Position numbers and translations under genes: made by a program. From NCBI GenBank assembly GCA_905221605.1, contig CAJNDS010001779.1, positions 1,555,576-1,599,030 on the forward strand: a DNA stretch of 43,455 nucleotides, in the 5' to 3' direction. The notes beneath the pieces are model-generated. The model was not told the DNA's origin, ran no database searches, and saw only the letters and a list, made by a program, of their open reading frames with translations. Below are positions 16,798-24,518 of this stretch, in pieces (position 1 is the first letter of the stretch; each line of letters starts with the position of its first letter). This DNA is from Symbiodinium natans. Taxonomy: Eukaryota > Sar > Dinophyceae > Suessiales > Symbiodiniaceae.

Positions 16798-18776
16798 TCA
16801 CCAGCACTATGCAATAGCAGTTCAAACTCTGCCTGTAACATTTCAGCTAGTTGTGTCGCAGTTTCAGAGGTCGGCGAGTAGTCCACCCCCAATTTCTCCC
16901 GAAAGGATGCCACTCTGAAATGCACCGTAGGGTGTTTTGCCAGCAACGCGGATGATAAAGCATCCAATCCCTTGATAAGCAAGGTAGCGTCCGGCTCGGA
17001 TGCTCGCAGCTCCCTTAATCGGGAACGCCATTGCGCCCATTGTCGCACTCCCTTAATAGCCTCTGAGATCGAGGTTGCTGAAGATGGTTGCACCAAGAAG
17101 TTCAACATTGTGCTGCGCTCATTTGCTCCACCTGGTTGGTAAACCGTCAGCAATTTGTAAAATATCATCACTGACCCCAACATTCGAGTGGAAACGATCT
17201 CGGTCTTCAATCTCTCCGGAATCGCCTGTAGCAGCAAAGACACCGCTCTCTGCTCCAACAAAACATGCACAGTTTGAACCACTTTGAGCCCTTCCAGCTC
17301 AGCCTTGATGCCCAACCTTTCCAGTGGAGAAACACTCAACCATTTGGCATACGCTTGATATGCCTTTGAGTAGACGCATTGCCACCACACTCTTCCTGTA
17401 TCTGTCAGCGAAGACAACATTGGTTCGATCATTGCGATCCAATCACCCAGTGCCGTCGGATTGCTTGGTGTGTAGTCTGCCAAAGTTGGAAGGCTCATCA
17501 CATGCTTCCCGAGAGCCTCCGGACGTTCGGTTCCAGAACTATCACCAGTGATTGGCATACCGCGTGGCACCACTGCTCCAGGAGGTAAACTGACCCTTCC
17601 ACCAGGCCCTTGAGGTAGTCCATGTCCTATACCGGGCGTAACAGCTGTGAGCGGAACCTTTTCTAATTCCAACTTCCCAGCGACCATTTTCCACCGATAC
17701 GGAACATCATCCACCATTGTATATCCACCCGATCCTGCTGAGTTCTCTTGCGTCGCAGTTTCCCGAGCTGAAACAAAACCGGGCTGGTTCCCCGCAGGTG
17801 CGACAGAACCATCAACACCTGATGGCACGGAAATAATCGGAACATGTGTTAAACCAGGTGGTCCACTTGCATATCCACCACTTGCAGGACCTCCCGTGGG
17901 GTAATTCAATGGAGGCAATCTGGAGGGTTTCTTCCCTTCAGCTACATGCATCATTGGCACTTCTTTTTCATCCTCCACTTGAACATCCCCCTTCCTGGAC
18001 CCAGGCAAGGATTGAAGATCACAACCCTTTGGCAGGTCGTAGCCCTCAATAGGCAGCCATGTCCCATCAGGCAACACAGTCCAAAAACCACCCATACCAT
18101 CCGTGTAGAAAACTTGTCCTGGCAGGTACTGCTTCTCTGGAGTCATTCCTAGAGGATATGCCGTGTTTGCGTCCACCACTCCAGAGCTCCGTGCCCTTGA
18201 AGCTGACCCAGATGCAGCAGAGGTATAGCTTTTTTCCTCCACCCGATGCAACCTGTTCCCCAGCTCCTTTGTCTGCACAAGCAACTCTTTCAGCGCACGC
18301 TTCACCACCGCCATATCTTCAGTTTGCTCTTCACCACTAACATCAGGAATGAGTTCTTCGTCGGCTTGCACTCCACCAATAGTACCTCGTTCCATTTGTC
18401 CCATTAAGCCTGACGATGGTCTCTCAACAGGTGCAGGTTCCTGACCCAAAAGGTCTTGCAGCGAAGGCGGTCTCCTCGTACCTTCACCACTCCTATCCCC
18501 TCCGCTCGCGGGAAGACTTGCCGGCCTTGATTGCCTAAGTCTCATTTCTTCTTGAGCCCGCTCGCTCCAGAAAGGATTTGCTGCTTGAACCGGAACCACT
18601 TCGTTTTCCACCTGAGGCGTTGGTTGTATCATTGCAACCTCCCTACCATCTGTCAGTGCTTGTACCATTTGTTGTCGATCTTCACCCCCATCACCACGAT
18701 TTCCTTCGGCTTCATTGGCCGTTGGCGACAGTCCAGGCTCAGAGCGACGCCGCATCATGTCCATGGCGTTAAACAA
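16395..18776 (-). CDS. gag: Copia Gag (frame 0, 793 codons)
   Basis: Starts ATG at 18776, 51 bp inside the 5' LTR, with MFNAMDMMRRRSEPG. The first ~400 residues are low-complexity Pro/Gly/Ser linker and acidic stretches. The second half holds a helical capsid-like core (WIAMIEPMLSSLTDTGRVWW, then LLLQAIPERLKTEIV) of the copia type. Gag lacks a nucleocapsid finger in its own frame: the CCCH and CCHC fingers are encoded in the -1 frame. Its last ~120 codons, after the candidate slip site at 16749-16755, look like chance coding over the pol frame. Either Gag ends there in vivo and a -1 shift adds the fingers, or one base has been lost in this copy. Confidence 0.85.
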   Translation of the reverse strand: MFNAMDMMRRRSEPGLSPTANEAEGNRGDGGEDRQQMVQALTDGREVAMIQPTPQVENEVVPVQAANPFWSERAQEEMRLRQSRPASLPASGGDRSGEGTRRPPSLQDLLGQEPAPVERPSSGLMGQMERGTIGGVQADEELIPDVSGEEQTEDMAVVKRALKELLVQTKELGNRLHRVEEKSYTSAASGSASRARSSGVVDANTAYPLGMTPEKQYLPGQVFYTDGMGGFWTVLPDGTWLPIEGYDLPKGCDLQSLPGSRKGDVQVEDEKEVPMMHVAEGKKPSRLPPLNYPTGGPASGGYASGPPGLTHVPIISVPSGVDGSVAPAGNQPGFVSARETATQENSAGSGGYTMVDDVPYRWKMVAGKLELEKVPLTAVTPGIGHGLPQGPGGRVSLPPGAVVPRGMPITGDSSGTERPEALGKHVMSLPTLADYTPSNPTALGDWIAMIEPMLSSLTDTGRVWWQCVYSKAYQAYAKWLSVSPLERLGIKAELEGLKVVQTVHVLLEQRAVSLLLQAIPERLKTEIVSTRMLGSVMIFYKLLTVYQPGGANERSTMLNFLVQPSSATSISEAIKGVRQWAQWRSRLRELRASEPDATLLIKGLDALSSALLAKHPTVHFRVASFREKLGVDYSPTSETATQLAEMLQAEFELLLHSAGEQEVKQDSDAKKRARLNKAQRELVTRQRRVTKAKGKEKGTAEMVNVLSVGYMGRPMQVASSEPAVNSAMTKTPLSEEDVLSVGPLAICSRNVHIRMVQVPMWTQTLRGVDLKGILPKGERAAKVRNGEMPKRQR
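16749..16755 (-). promoter_or_regulatory. Candidate -1 frameshift heptamer GTTAAAC (gag to pol)
   Basis: On the element strand the gag codons AGG TTA AAC contain G TTA AAC. The -1 frame is open from just after a TGA at 16798-16800 through the zinc fingers and pol. GTTAAAC is a known variant slippery heptamer. A CCC AAA GGG mini-hairpin lies about 4 nt downstream; no strong pseudoknot was recognised. Confidence 0.45.
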
Positions 18777-18798
18777 ACAAAAAAATCTTTACCAATTC

Positions 18799-18827
18799 CG
18801 CAGGAAGCCTAATTTGGGCTCATAACC
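18799..18827 (-). promoter_or_regulatory. Primer-binding site, initiator tRNA-Met anticodon arm
   Basis: Next to the 5' LTR the plus strand reads TGGGCTCATAACC (18815-18827), the anticodon arm of eukaryotic initiator tRNA-Met around CAT. Further out, GCAGGAAGC resembles the D-arm region GCAG(n)GGAAGC. The element therefore probably primes from the 5' half of tRNAi-Met, as Drosophila copia does, rather than from the 3' CCA end. Confidence 0.7.
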
Positions 18828-19056
18828 TACGGGGGGCAACCGAAGGAGGACAGGGAACAAGACAGTCAACCCCAACAGAAGCCCTTATTACCCCTGGAAC
18901 AACCAACAACCGAACAGCAAGACCCCAAACCAAGGGCACACTTTTTACGAAACCTTTGACCGCTTTGGTCATGGCTTGAGCCAAAGATTACCGGGTTCAT
19001 TGACCCTTCAACTTCCAATACCAACTCCTTTCTACAATACCAATTGCAGCTCCGCA
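18828..19056 (-). repeat. 5' LTR of the copia element (229 bp)
   Basis: Upstream LTR in element orientation. It carries a single CTTGAGCCAAA (18975-18985) where the other LTR has two tandem copies. It is flanked outside by TAGGG and inside by the primer site. Confidence 0.93.
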
Positions 19057-19061
19057 TAGGG
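19057..19061. repeat. Target-site duplication TAGGG, right
   Basis: Right partner of the 5-bp duplication. Because the target is a repeat containing TAGGG, the exact register could shift, but the element ends are fixed by LTR alignment. Confidence 0.85.
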
Positions 19062-19171
19062 TTTAGGGTTTAGGGTTTAGGGTTTAGGGTTAGGGTTTAG
19101 GGTTTAGGGTTTAGGGTCTAGGGTTTAGGGTTTAGGGTTTAGGGTTTAGGGTTTAGGGTTTAGCGTTTAGG
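19057..19171. repeat. TTTAGGG array, right of the copia element
   Basis: Continuation of the interrupted array, with slightly more variant units. Confidence 0.95.
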
Positions 19172-19337
19172 TGTTTTTTGTTTAAGTAGTTTCCCTTCTG
19201 GGGCTTATAAGAGGATCCTATTTAGGAGCTGTTTTCCCTAAACCCTGAACCCTAAACCCTAAACCCTAAACCCGAAACCCTAAACCCTAAACCTATTCAG
19301 GAGTGTTTTTTTCAAAGGGTTTGAAGGGCCATCCGAG

Positions 19338-19424
19338 GCTGGAGAGCCTCATTCTCTTCCTCGTGCTGCTGGCGACCTTTCTGGCGCCCTACATCATCCT
19401 GCTGAGACTTTGCTCCGCCTTTGC
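19338..19424 (+). CDS. Gene A exon 13: membrane helix
   Basis: Encodes ESLILFLVLLATFLAPYIIL and LRLCSAF, a strong membrane helix. The donor is GAAGCC at 19425 and the acceptor CAAG|GAAGCC at 21265/21266, a GAAGCC duplication around a 1.8-kb intron. Joining gives CSAFAKPQADAMLAVKREL. Confidence 0.8.
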
Positions 19425-20217
19425 GAAGCCGTTGAGTAGCTGAGGGGTATTTTGGTGGTGTAGTACATTCCTGAACCCTAATCCCTTCCCCCATAATACT
19501 AAATCCCTCCCCCCCCTAATTCTGAAATTCGCCTGGGCCCGAAAAATTTTTAAAATTATAGGGGGGGTCTAAATCCTAAAACCTGAATTCCGAAACCGAC
19601 TAAAACCCCAAAGCCGAAGACGAGACAGTCGCAGCCTTTTTTTGGCAGAGATTCCGATCCAGTCAGCCCTTCCCGACAGGCCCTGAACCCCTCCCCCCTA
19701 ATTCTCAAATAGGTTTAGTACGGGGCTGGGTGCTGGCAGGGTCCGGGGAAATCATATTTAAAATTCGGGGGCGGGGGCTTAGTATTAGGGGGAAGCGATT
19801 AAACCCTGAACCCTGAACCCCTAAACCCTAAGCCCTAAACTAAGTGAGGGGTCTTCCGTCGAGCGACAGACCCCGAACGCTCGGCCGATGGCCTTACAGC
19901 CCGAGCGCCCAAGCGAAAAGAGAAACGGAAAGGTGAGGGTTAAGCCTCACCGTCTGTCCTGGACAGGCCAACGGACATCGGCCTTTTTTACGACAACGTC
20001 AGTACCCAGACCACCTTTAGCGTAGCTGAAGTATAACGCCAAATCGTAGCCCTTTGCCTCTGGAAGGTGGTTCAGGGTTTTGGGTTCAGGGTTTGCCGGG
20101 CCCCCCCCCCCCAGGGGCCCCCGGCCCCTGGTAGCTGGATTCCTGGACCAGGAGGCTGGTAGGGGTCCAGGAGGTGCCAAGGGAGCGCCAGGAAAGCCCA
20201 AGAGGCGCCAAGAGCCG

Positions 20218-21021
20218 CCAAAAGGCTTCAGAAGCTTCAAAAGGCCCCCTAAAAGAAGGGGGACCACAAGATTTGTCCGTGCCCACAATGAAAAATGCGA
20301 TTTTTGAATATTGAAAACGATGGTTTTAGGCACCCCTGCCCGCAATGAAAAATGTTCCAAAAGACCAGGAAAGCCCCAGGAAGCCCCCAAATCAGCAAGG
20401 GCCTCTACGGGCCCTGACGTGCCGAAGGCCCGAAAAGGGCCGAGGCTACCCCGAACCCCAGCTTAAACCCTAACACCGCAAAACCCTGCGAAGGCCTTCA
20501 AGCAAATAAGGGCCTCTACGGCCCTGACGTGCCGAAGGCCCGAAAAGGGCCGCGGCTACCCCGAACCCCAGCTTAAACCCTAGCGATTGAAATACTCATT
20601 GGCGAAAAAAAATTAATAGGTTCCCTGACCTTCAAATGAATGAAGCCTCTACGGCCCCTGACACGCCGAAGGTCCGAACAAGGCCCCGAGAGACCCCAAG
20701 AGCCACCAAAAGGCTTCAAAAGGTTTCAAAAGGCCCCCTAAAAGAAGGGGGACCCCAGGATGCCCGCACCCGCAATGAAAAATGCGATTTTTTTGGTACT
20801 GAAATCGATGGTTTTTTCCTTCATTTTACCCCGGCAGGGCCAGGAAAGCCCCCAGGAAGCCCCCAAAAGGCCCCAAGAGCCACCAAAAGGCTTAATTGAG
20901 GCCCTTAAAGAAGGGGAATCCAGGAGCAGGCACAAAGGGTTTCCCTGACCTTCAAATAAATAAGGGCCTCTACAGGCCCTGACACGCCGAAGGCCCGAAA
21001 CCCCCAACCCCAGCTTAAACC
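20218..21021. repeat. Cluster of short direct repeats
   Basis: Two repeat types interleave. One (GGGCCTCTACGGCCCTGAC.. to ..CCCCAGCTTAAACCC) occurs at about 20398, 20509, 20643 (partial) and 20964. The other (CAAAAGGCTTC.. AAAAATGCGATTTTT) occurs at 20218-20326 and 20707-20818. They lie inside the large intron 13 of gene A. Confidence 0.8.
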
Positions 21022-21265
21022 CAAACAGCGCAACTTTAAAAACATCAAAGCAAGGATCAGAGCACAAGAAAATAAATTCCATAAACCCTAAACCCGAATA
21101 GAGTATAGTTTGGGTGGCCGGGGTGGGTTGACGGGCAACGCGAGCGCGCGGCCCGGGGTGTTTCACACCCGAGCGCGCGCCCTCCCCTGACACACCCTAA
21201 ACCCCAAACCCCAAACCCTAAACCCTAAACCCAAACCCCTAAACACCCCCCCATCCCGGTGCAAG

Positions 21266-21348
21266 GAAGCCCCAAGCCGACGCCATGCTCGCTGTGAAGC
21301 GGGAGCTCTGCTTCGGAAATCAGACCTTCGTGGTGGGTCACTGGGTAG
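21266..21348 (+). CDS. Gene A exon 14
   Basis: Encodes KPQADAMLAVKRELCFGNQT then FVVGHW. This is the start of the predicted extracytoplasmic part. The 3' end is uncertain (GTAGGC at 21345 or GCTCTT at 21349). Confidence 0.65.
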
Positions 21349-21514
21349 GCTCTTGGGACATTTTCTTTTTCCCCCCCTTGTTGGGTGTAAGAGGGCCATC
21401 TAAACCCTAAACCCTAAACCCTAAACGGCCTAAACCCTAAACGGCCTAAACCCTAAACCCGAGACCCGAAACCCGAAACCCGAAACCCTAAACCCTAAAC
21501 CCTAAACTGACCAG

Positions 21515-21592
21515 TTTGGAGAAGCTTTATGGGGCCAACCAAGGTCAAAACCAGAACAGCCAAGTCATTTTTGGCATCCGGACCTCCCAGAG
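21515..21592 (+). CDS. Gene A exon 15 (boundaries uncertain)
   Basis: An open stretch between two CCCTAAA tracts, most plausibly read as LEKLYGANQGQNQNSQVIFG followed by IRTSQ. It starts after CCAG. I could not reconcile its phase with either neighbour, so a missed micro-exon or another frame remains possible. Confidence 0.35.
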
Positions 21593-21842
21593 AGCCTGTT
21601 TTTTTTTTCTCTTTCTGGATCATGCTGCGGGTCTAAACCCTAAACCCGAAGCCCTAAACCCCAAACCCCAAACCCTAAACCTAAACCCCAAACCCCAAAC
21701 CCCAACCCTAAACCCTAGTCCAGTTGAAATCACCGACCCTTTCGTTTTATTTTTTGGAGCGGACGGGCGGAGGGGGGGCGGGGGGTTAGGGTTTAGAGGT
21801 CTGGGGTTTAGGGTTTTGGGTCTATGTCACTGGGGAGACCAG

Positions 21843-21944
21843 GCCTCGTCTCAGAAGACATTCCAATTGGGGGTCGCAAGGGCTCAGCTTTATCGCCAAT
21901 CGAGCGTGCCGTAGACATCCACAAGCTCGCTGGCCCGCATCTGG
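21843..21944 (+). CDS. Gene A exon 16
   Basis: Encodes LVSEDIPIGGRKGSALSPIE and RAVDIHKLAGPHL. The acceptor is ACCAG|GCCTC. The donor is GTTTGT at 21945 if it ends in phase 1; an earlier GC donor inside the exon cannot be excluded. Confidence 0.6.
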
Positions 21945-22289
21945 GTTTGTGTTAGAGCTGCTTCTTTTAAATGTTTTCTGGCTACCTTCGGATGTTCACC
22001 CTTATACTAGCAGTCCTTGATCGGGATTGTAGTAGGGGGTACTCGAATCCTTGGGAGAGCACCCCAAGCTACCACCCGAAGCCCTAAGCCCTAAGACTGG
22101 ATTTTGGAGTACCATACTGTAATGCTTTTTTGGTTCTGGGTTCCTATTGTACAACCCTAAACCCTAAACCCTAAACCCTAAACCCTAAACCCTAAACCCT
22201 AAACCCTAAACCCCACCCAACAAGTATATACTTTTTGTTCCAGGGTCTACTCCAGAGTAGGGAACAAGAAATCCATCCTTTCTGATTAG

Positions 22290-22306
22290 AGGAACCACGG
22301 CATGAG
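22290..22306 (+). CDS. Gene A micro-exon 17 (candidate)
   Basis: Seventeen bases giving EEPRHE-like coding that joins EPYYIGFV in exon 18. It is inferred because its last 8 bases belong to the left copy (22299-22322) of a 24-bp direct repeat whose right copy (22391-22414) starts the next exon. Donor GAGCCC and acceptor ATGAG|GAGCCC would make a 92-bp GA-AG intron. Confidence 0.45.
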
Positions 22307-22414
22307 GAGCCCTACCACATCGCCCGAAGCGCCCTAAAGCCCTAAACCCTAAACCCTAAACCCTAAACCCTAAACCCTAAACCCTAACAAGGCATGAGGA
22401 GCCCTACTACATCG
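22299..22414. repeat. 24-bp exon duplication around a CCCTAAA intron
   Basis: Copies 22299-22322 and 22391-22414 (23 of 24 identical; core GCATGAGGAGCCCTAC) flank CCCTAAA units. Unit-to-unit offset is 92 bp. AG|GA within the repeat serves as both splice sites. Confidence 0.9.
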
Positions 22415-22492
22415 GCTTTGTACAGAGCCTCAATGTCTTTGAAAGGGACAGAAGCCGGTCCATAGCGGAAGAAGCCGCCCAGTTCAGCCTTT
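22399..22492 (+). CDS. Gene A exon 18
   Basis: Encodes EPYYIGFVQSLNVFERDRSR and SIAEEAAQFSLC. It ends at a GC donor, GCGACT at 22493. Joining to 22716 completes the cysteine codon and gives QFSLCVEHVYF. The preceding intron is a 92-bp CCCTAAA insert flanked by the 24-bp duplication. Confidence 0.8.
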
Positions 22493-22715
22493 GCGACTTG
22501 CACGAGAACCTAGGGTTTAGGGTTTAGGGTTTAGGGTTTTAGGGTTTTAGGGTTTAGGTTTTAGGCTTCAGGGTTTAGGCTTTGGGGTTCAGGGCTAACC
22601 CAACGCCCGTGAGGGATATTTTGTCATATGCAATTGCCCGTGTTGGGTTTAAGACTTGAAGAGAGGATTGTGTGTAGGAGTGTTTTTGGCGGAAGGTTTT
22701 CCTGGCCCGACCTAG

Positions 22716-22759
22716 GTGTGGAGCACGTGTACTTCACCGAAGGGGAACAGTGGTACCAG
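22716..22759 (+). CDS. Gene A exon 19
   Basis: Encodes VEHVYFTEGEQWYQ. The acceptor is CCTAG|GTGTGG. It ends in TACCAG|GATCC inside the left copy of a 33-bp direct repeat (22750-22782). Confidence 0.8.
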
Positions 22760-22874
22760 GATCCTGCAATTGGCAGCATATTGCGCTAAACCCTAAACCC
22801 TAAACCCTAAAACCTAAACCCTAAACCCTAAACCCTCAACCGTGGTACCAGGATCCTGCAATTGGCAGCGTATT
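22750..22874. repeat. 33-bp exon duplication around a CCCTAAA intron
   Basis: Copies 22750-22782 and 22842-22874 differ at one position (core TACCAGGATCCTGCAATTGG). The 92-bp offset equals that of the neighbouring intron. CAG|GAT within the repeat gives a GA-AG intron. Confidence 0.93.
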
Positions 22875-22941
22875 ACACTTTCGGCTCCGGACTGCGGCCG
22901 CAGTACTGGGGCGCTTGGATCACATCACCAACTGCCAGCAG
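22852..22941 (+). CDS. Gene A exon 20
   Basis: Encodes DPAIGSVLHFRLRTAAAVLG and RLDHITNCQQ. It begins within the right copy of the 33-bp duplication (22842-22874) and ends within the left copy of the next, 22-bp, duplication (22934-22955), at CAG|GTAGCA. Confidence 0.85.
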
Positions 22942-23075
22942 GTAGCAGACCTTTGGTTTGGGGTTTAGGGTTTAGGGTTTAGGGTTTCGGGTTTAGGGTT
23001 TAGGGTTTAGGGTTTAGGGTTTAGGGTTTAGGGTTTAGGGTTTAGGGTTTAGGGCCAGCAGGTAGCAGACCTTTG
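22934..23075. repeat. 22-bp exon duplication around a TTTAGGG intron
   Basis: Identical copies at 22934-22955 and 23054-23075 (core CCAGCAGGTAGCAGACC), offset 120 bp, around TTTAGGG units. CAG|GTA gives a canonical GT-AG intron. Confidence 0.93.
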
Positions 23076-23122
23076 CAGCCTGCCCGATGCAAGATTGCTG
23101 CGGATGGTGTGTGGAGTTACTT
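23062..23122 (+). CDS. Gene A exon 21
   Basis: Encodes VADLCSLPDARLLRMVCGVT. It begins within the right copy of the 22-bp duplication (23054-23075). The donor is GCAACC at 23123 and the next acceptor CCAAG|GCAAG, so GCAA is duplicated and the join reads CGVTCKCSDPF, the expected Cys spacing. Confidence 0.85.
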
Positions 23123-23418
23123 GCAACCTGGAGCTATATCCCCCTTGGGAATTATTCTTTTTGTTTTTGTCGATATACAATTCAAGAGGATATGAAAGAT
23201 ATTGTTTTTTTCAGTAAGGTTCTAAGGGGAGTATAGGGAGTCTCTGGATTCAGCGGCGTTTTTCATCGTGTGTGTCAAGTTCTGGTCAGCCATCCTTTTG
23301 GGGGGAGGTCTAGGGCTCCCAATTAGGCGCGTCAGCAAACTGCTCGTTTCTCAGACCGGCCTAAACCCTAAGCCCTAAGCCCTAAACCCTAAACCCTATA
23401 TAAACCCTCAATTCCAAG

Positions 23419-23480
23419 GCAAGTGTTCAGATCCTTTTACGAATGCATGGTACAAGGTTCCTAACCACGGCTGCTCAGAG
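23419..23480 (+). CDS. Gene A exon 22
   Basis: Encodes KCSDPFTNAWYKVPNHGCSE. It ends AGAG|GACTGC in the left copy (23477-23486) of a 10-bp duplication flanking a 104-bp CCCTAAA-rich intron. Confidence 0.8.
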
Positions 23481-23590
23481 GACTGCACCCTAAGCCCTGA
23501 ACCCTGAACCCAGAACCCAGAACCCTAAACCCTATACCCTAAACCCTAAACCCTAAACCCTCCCTGAACAACCCTTTGAAAGAGGACTGC
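23477..23590. repeat. 10-bp exon duplication around a CCCTAAA intron
   Basis: AGAGGACTGC at 23477-23486 and 23581-23590, offset 104 bp, around variant CCCTAAA/CCCTGAA units. Confidence 0.85.
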
Positions 23591-23637
23591 TTGGAGCTTG
23601 CGCAGCAGCGGCTCGCATCTGAGGAGTGCAAGGATCG
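23585..23637 (+). CDS. Gene A exon 23
   Basis: Encodes DCLELAQQRLASEECKD. It starts after AGAG at 23581-23584 (right copy of the 10-bp repeat). The donor is GCCTCT at 23638 and the acceptor CCAAG|GCCTATG at 23876, so GGCCT flanks the intron and the join reads CKDRPMDETW. Confidence 0.8.
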
Positions 23638-23876
23638 GCCTCTTAGCAGCCATTAGGTCCATTAGATGCCGCTTTTGCCCCCTTTTCCCCCCCCTTTTTT
23701 TGGGTTTAGGGTTTAGGGTTTAGGGTTCAGGGTTCAGGGTTCAGGGTTCAGGGTTCAGGGTTTAGGGTTTAGGGCTCAGGGTTTCGGGTTTAGGGTTTAG
23801 GGGTTCCGTGATGAAAGCAGCTGTCTCTACAAAAGAGGGCTATCCTTATTCTAATATGGTTGCTGGCCCTACCAAG
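23638..23876. mobile_element. Introner-family intron 23 of gene A
   Basis: 239 bp, GC-AG. The left end CCTCTTAGCAGCC and a CTTTTGCCCCC stretch, and the right end AATATGGTTGCTGGCCCTACC, are diverged matches to the 8215-8380 element. A TTTAGGG tract (23701-23803) fills the middle. Confidence 0.55.
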
Positions 23877-24186
23877 GCCTATGGATGAAACTTGGAATCA
23901 GATCTGGGACGACTACTTGCCCACCCTTATACATGAGTTCGGGGCCAGCATCCAGCAATCTTCCGCCCTTCCTGTCCTGGAAGCCTTAGTTGCCACCATG
24001 AAAGCAGATGGCTGCGTCACTTTGAAGCATCCGCAGTTTCAGTACATCGTCGGCTCTCAAGTCACCTGGTGCGAGGGTGATCCCGAGTTGATTCGCGGGC
24101 TGGCGTGGATCTGCCCGGAAAGTTGCGGCTGCGCGGCCGCGGGCGCCTCGCTACCCAGCTACTGCCCCCGAAGCTGCGCTGCCTAA
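23877..24186 (+). CDS. Gene A last exon: Cys-rich C-terminus
   Basis: Encodes PMDETWNQIWDDYLPTLIHE through an amphipathic part to WCEGDPELIRGLAWICPESC and CPRSCAA, then TAA at 24184. The paired CPxSC motifs suggest a disulphide-bonded extracellular or luminal domain. At 310 bp it is much longer than most exons of the gene, and it ends the protein. Confidence 0.85.
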
Positions 24187-24302
24187 GGCATCCGCAGCTT
24201 CAAAACCCCAAAGCCCTCGAGGACGGCAGGAGGAGTTTTAACCACTACAAAACCCTAAACCCCAAACCCCAAACCCCAACAGCAACTATTGCAGAGCATG
24301 TG

Positions 24303-24372
24303 CGTAGATATATATATATATATATATATATATTAAACAAATATAAACATATATATATATATGTGTGTATGT
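24303..24372. repeat. (TA)n microsatellite
   Basis: Two TA runs separated by an A-rich spacer, just 3' of gene A. Similar TA runs occur at 1711-1740 and 7340-7495. Confidence 0.9.
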
Positions 24373-24389
24373 ATATGTGCGGGAAAGTC

Positions 24390-24518
24390 ATGAAGTCGAG
24401 TTGCATGCGCGAAGCATCGACTGCGCCCTCCGTCTCACTTGGGAGAAGCGTCACGCGAGCTCAGAAAAAGAAGATGCTCCGGTGCCAGGGTGGGCTGTTA
24501 GGATTTCAGGTTTAGGGT
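24390..24518 (+). CDS. Possible first exon (low confidence)
   Basis: ATG at 24390 opens MKSSCMREASTAPSVSLGRS followed by VTRAQKKKMLRCQGGLLGFQ, after a long (TA)n run. It could begin a gene downstream of gene A, but nothing further joins it convincingly. Confidence 0.25.

Larger units (their letters stand above)
9124..19056 (-). mobile_element. Complete Ty1/copia LTR retrotransposon with accessory enzyme domains
   Basis: A 9,933-bp element on the minus strand, inserted in a TTTAGGG array within intron 12 of gene A. It has LTRs of 239 and 229 bp, a 5-bp TAGGG target duplication (9119-9123 and 19057-19061), a primer site, a polypurine tract, gag and pol. Domain order is gag, CCCH/CCHC zinc fingers, two protease-like domains, a methyltransferase-like domain, integrase, a 2OG dioxygenase-like domain, RT, RNase H, and a membrane/Cys tail. 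Integrase before RT makes it copia type. By eye the LTRs differ at seven positions plus a 10-bp tandem copy (about 97% identity), so insertion is fairly recent. The coding region has no stop codons beyond two -1 frame shifts. Confidence 0.93.
4067..24186 (+). other. Gene A span: multi-exon polytopic membrane protein
   Basis: About 24 plus-strand exons join in phase into one reading frame of roughly 740 codons, from ATG at 4067 to TAA at 24184-24186. The order is an N-terminal coiled-coil-like part, a linker, several hydrophobic segments (exons at 4735, 7068, 8381, 19338), then an extracellular-looking part with conserved cysteines that ends in CPESCGC and CPRSC. It resembles a large family of dinoflagellate membrane proteins that I recall from Symbiodiniaceae genomes, whose biochemical role I do not know. 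Most introns are 90-900 bp and contain TTTAGGG/CCCTAAA tracts; one holds a whole copia element. Donors are GT, GC or GA and the acceptor is AG|G almost everywhere. The joins at 5145/5590, 21348/21515, 21592/21843 and 21944/22290 are not fully resolved. RNA evidence would be decisive. Confidence 0.75.

Noticed and set aside
19947-20390. Minus-strand frame of 147 codons
   Set aside because: Lies in gene A's large intron over direct repeats, with low-complexity Pro/Gly/Leu content; the segment near 19950-20060 is coding-like but unanchored.
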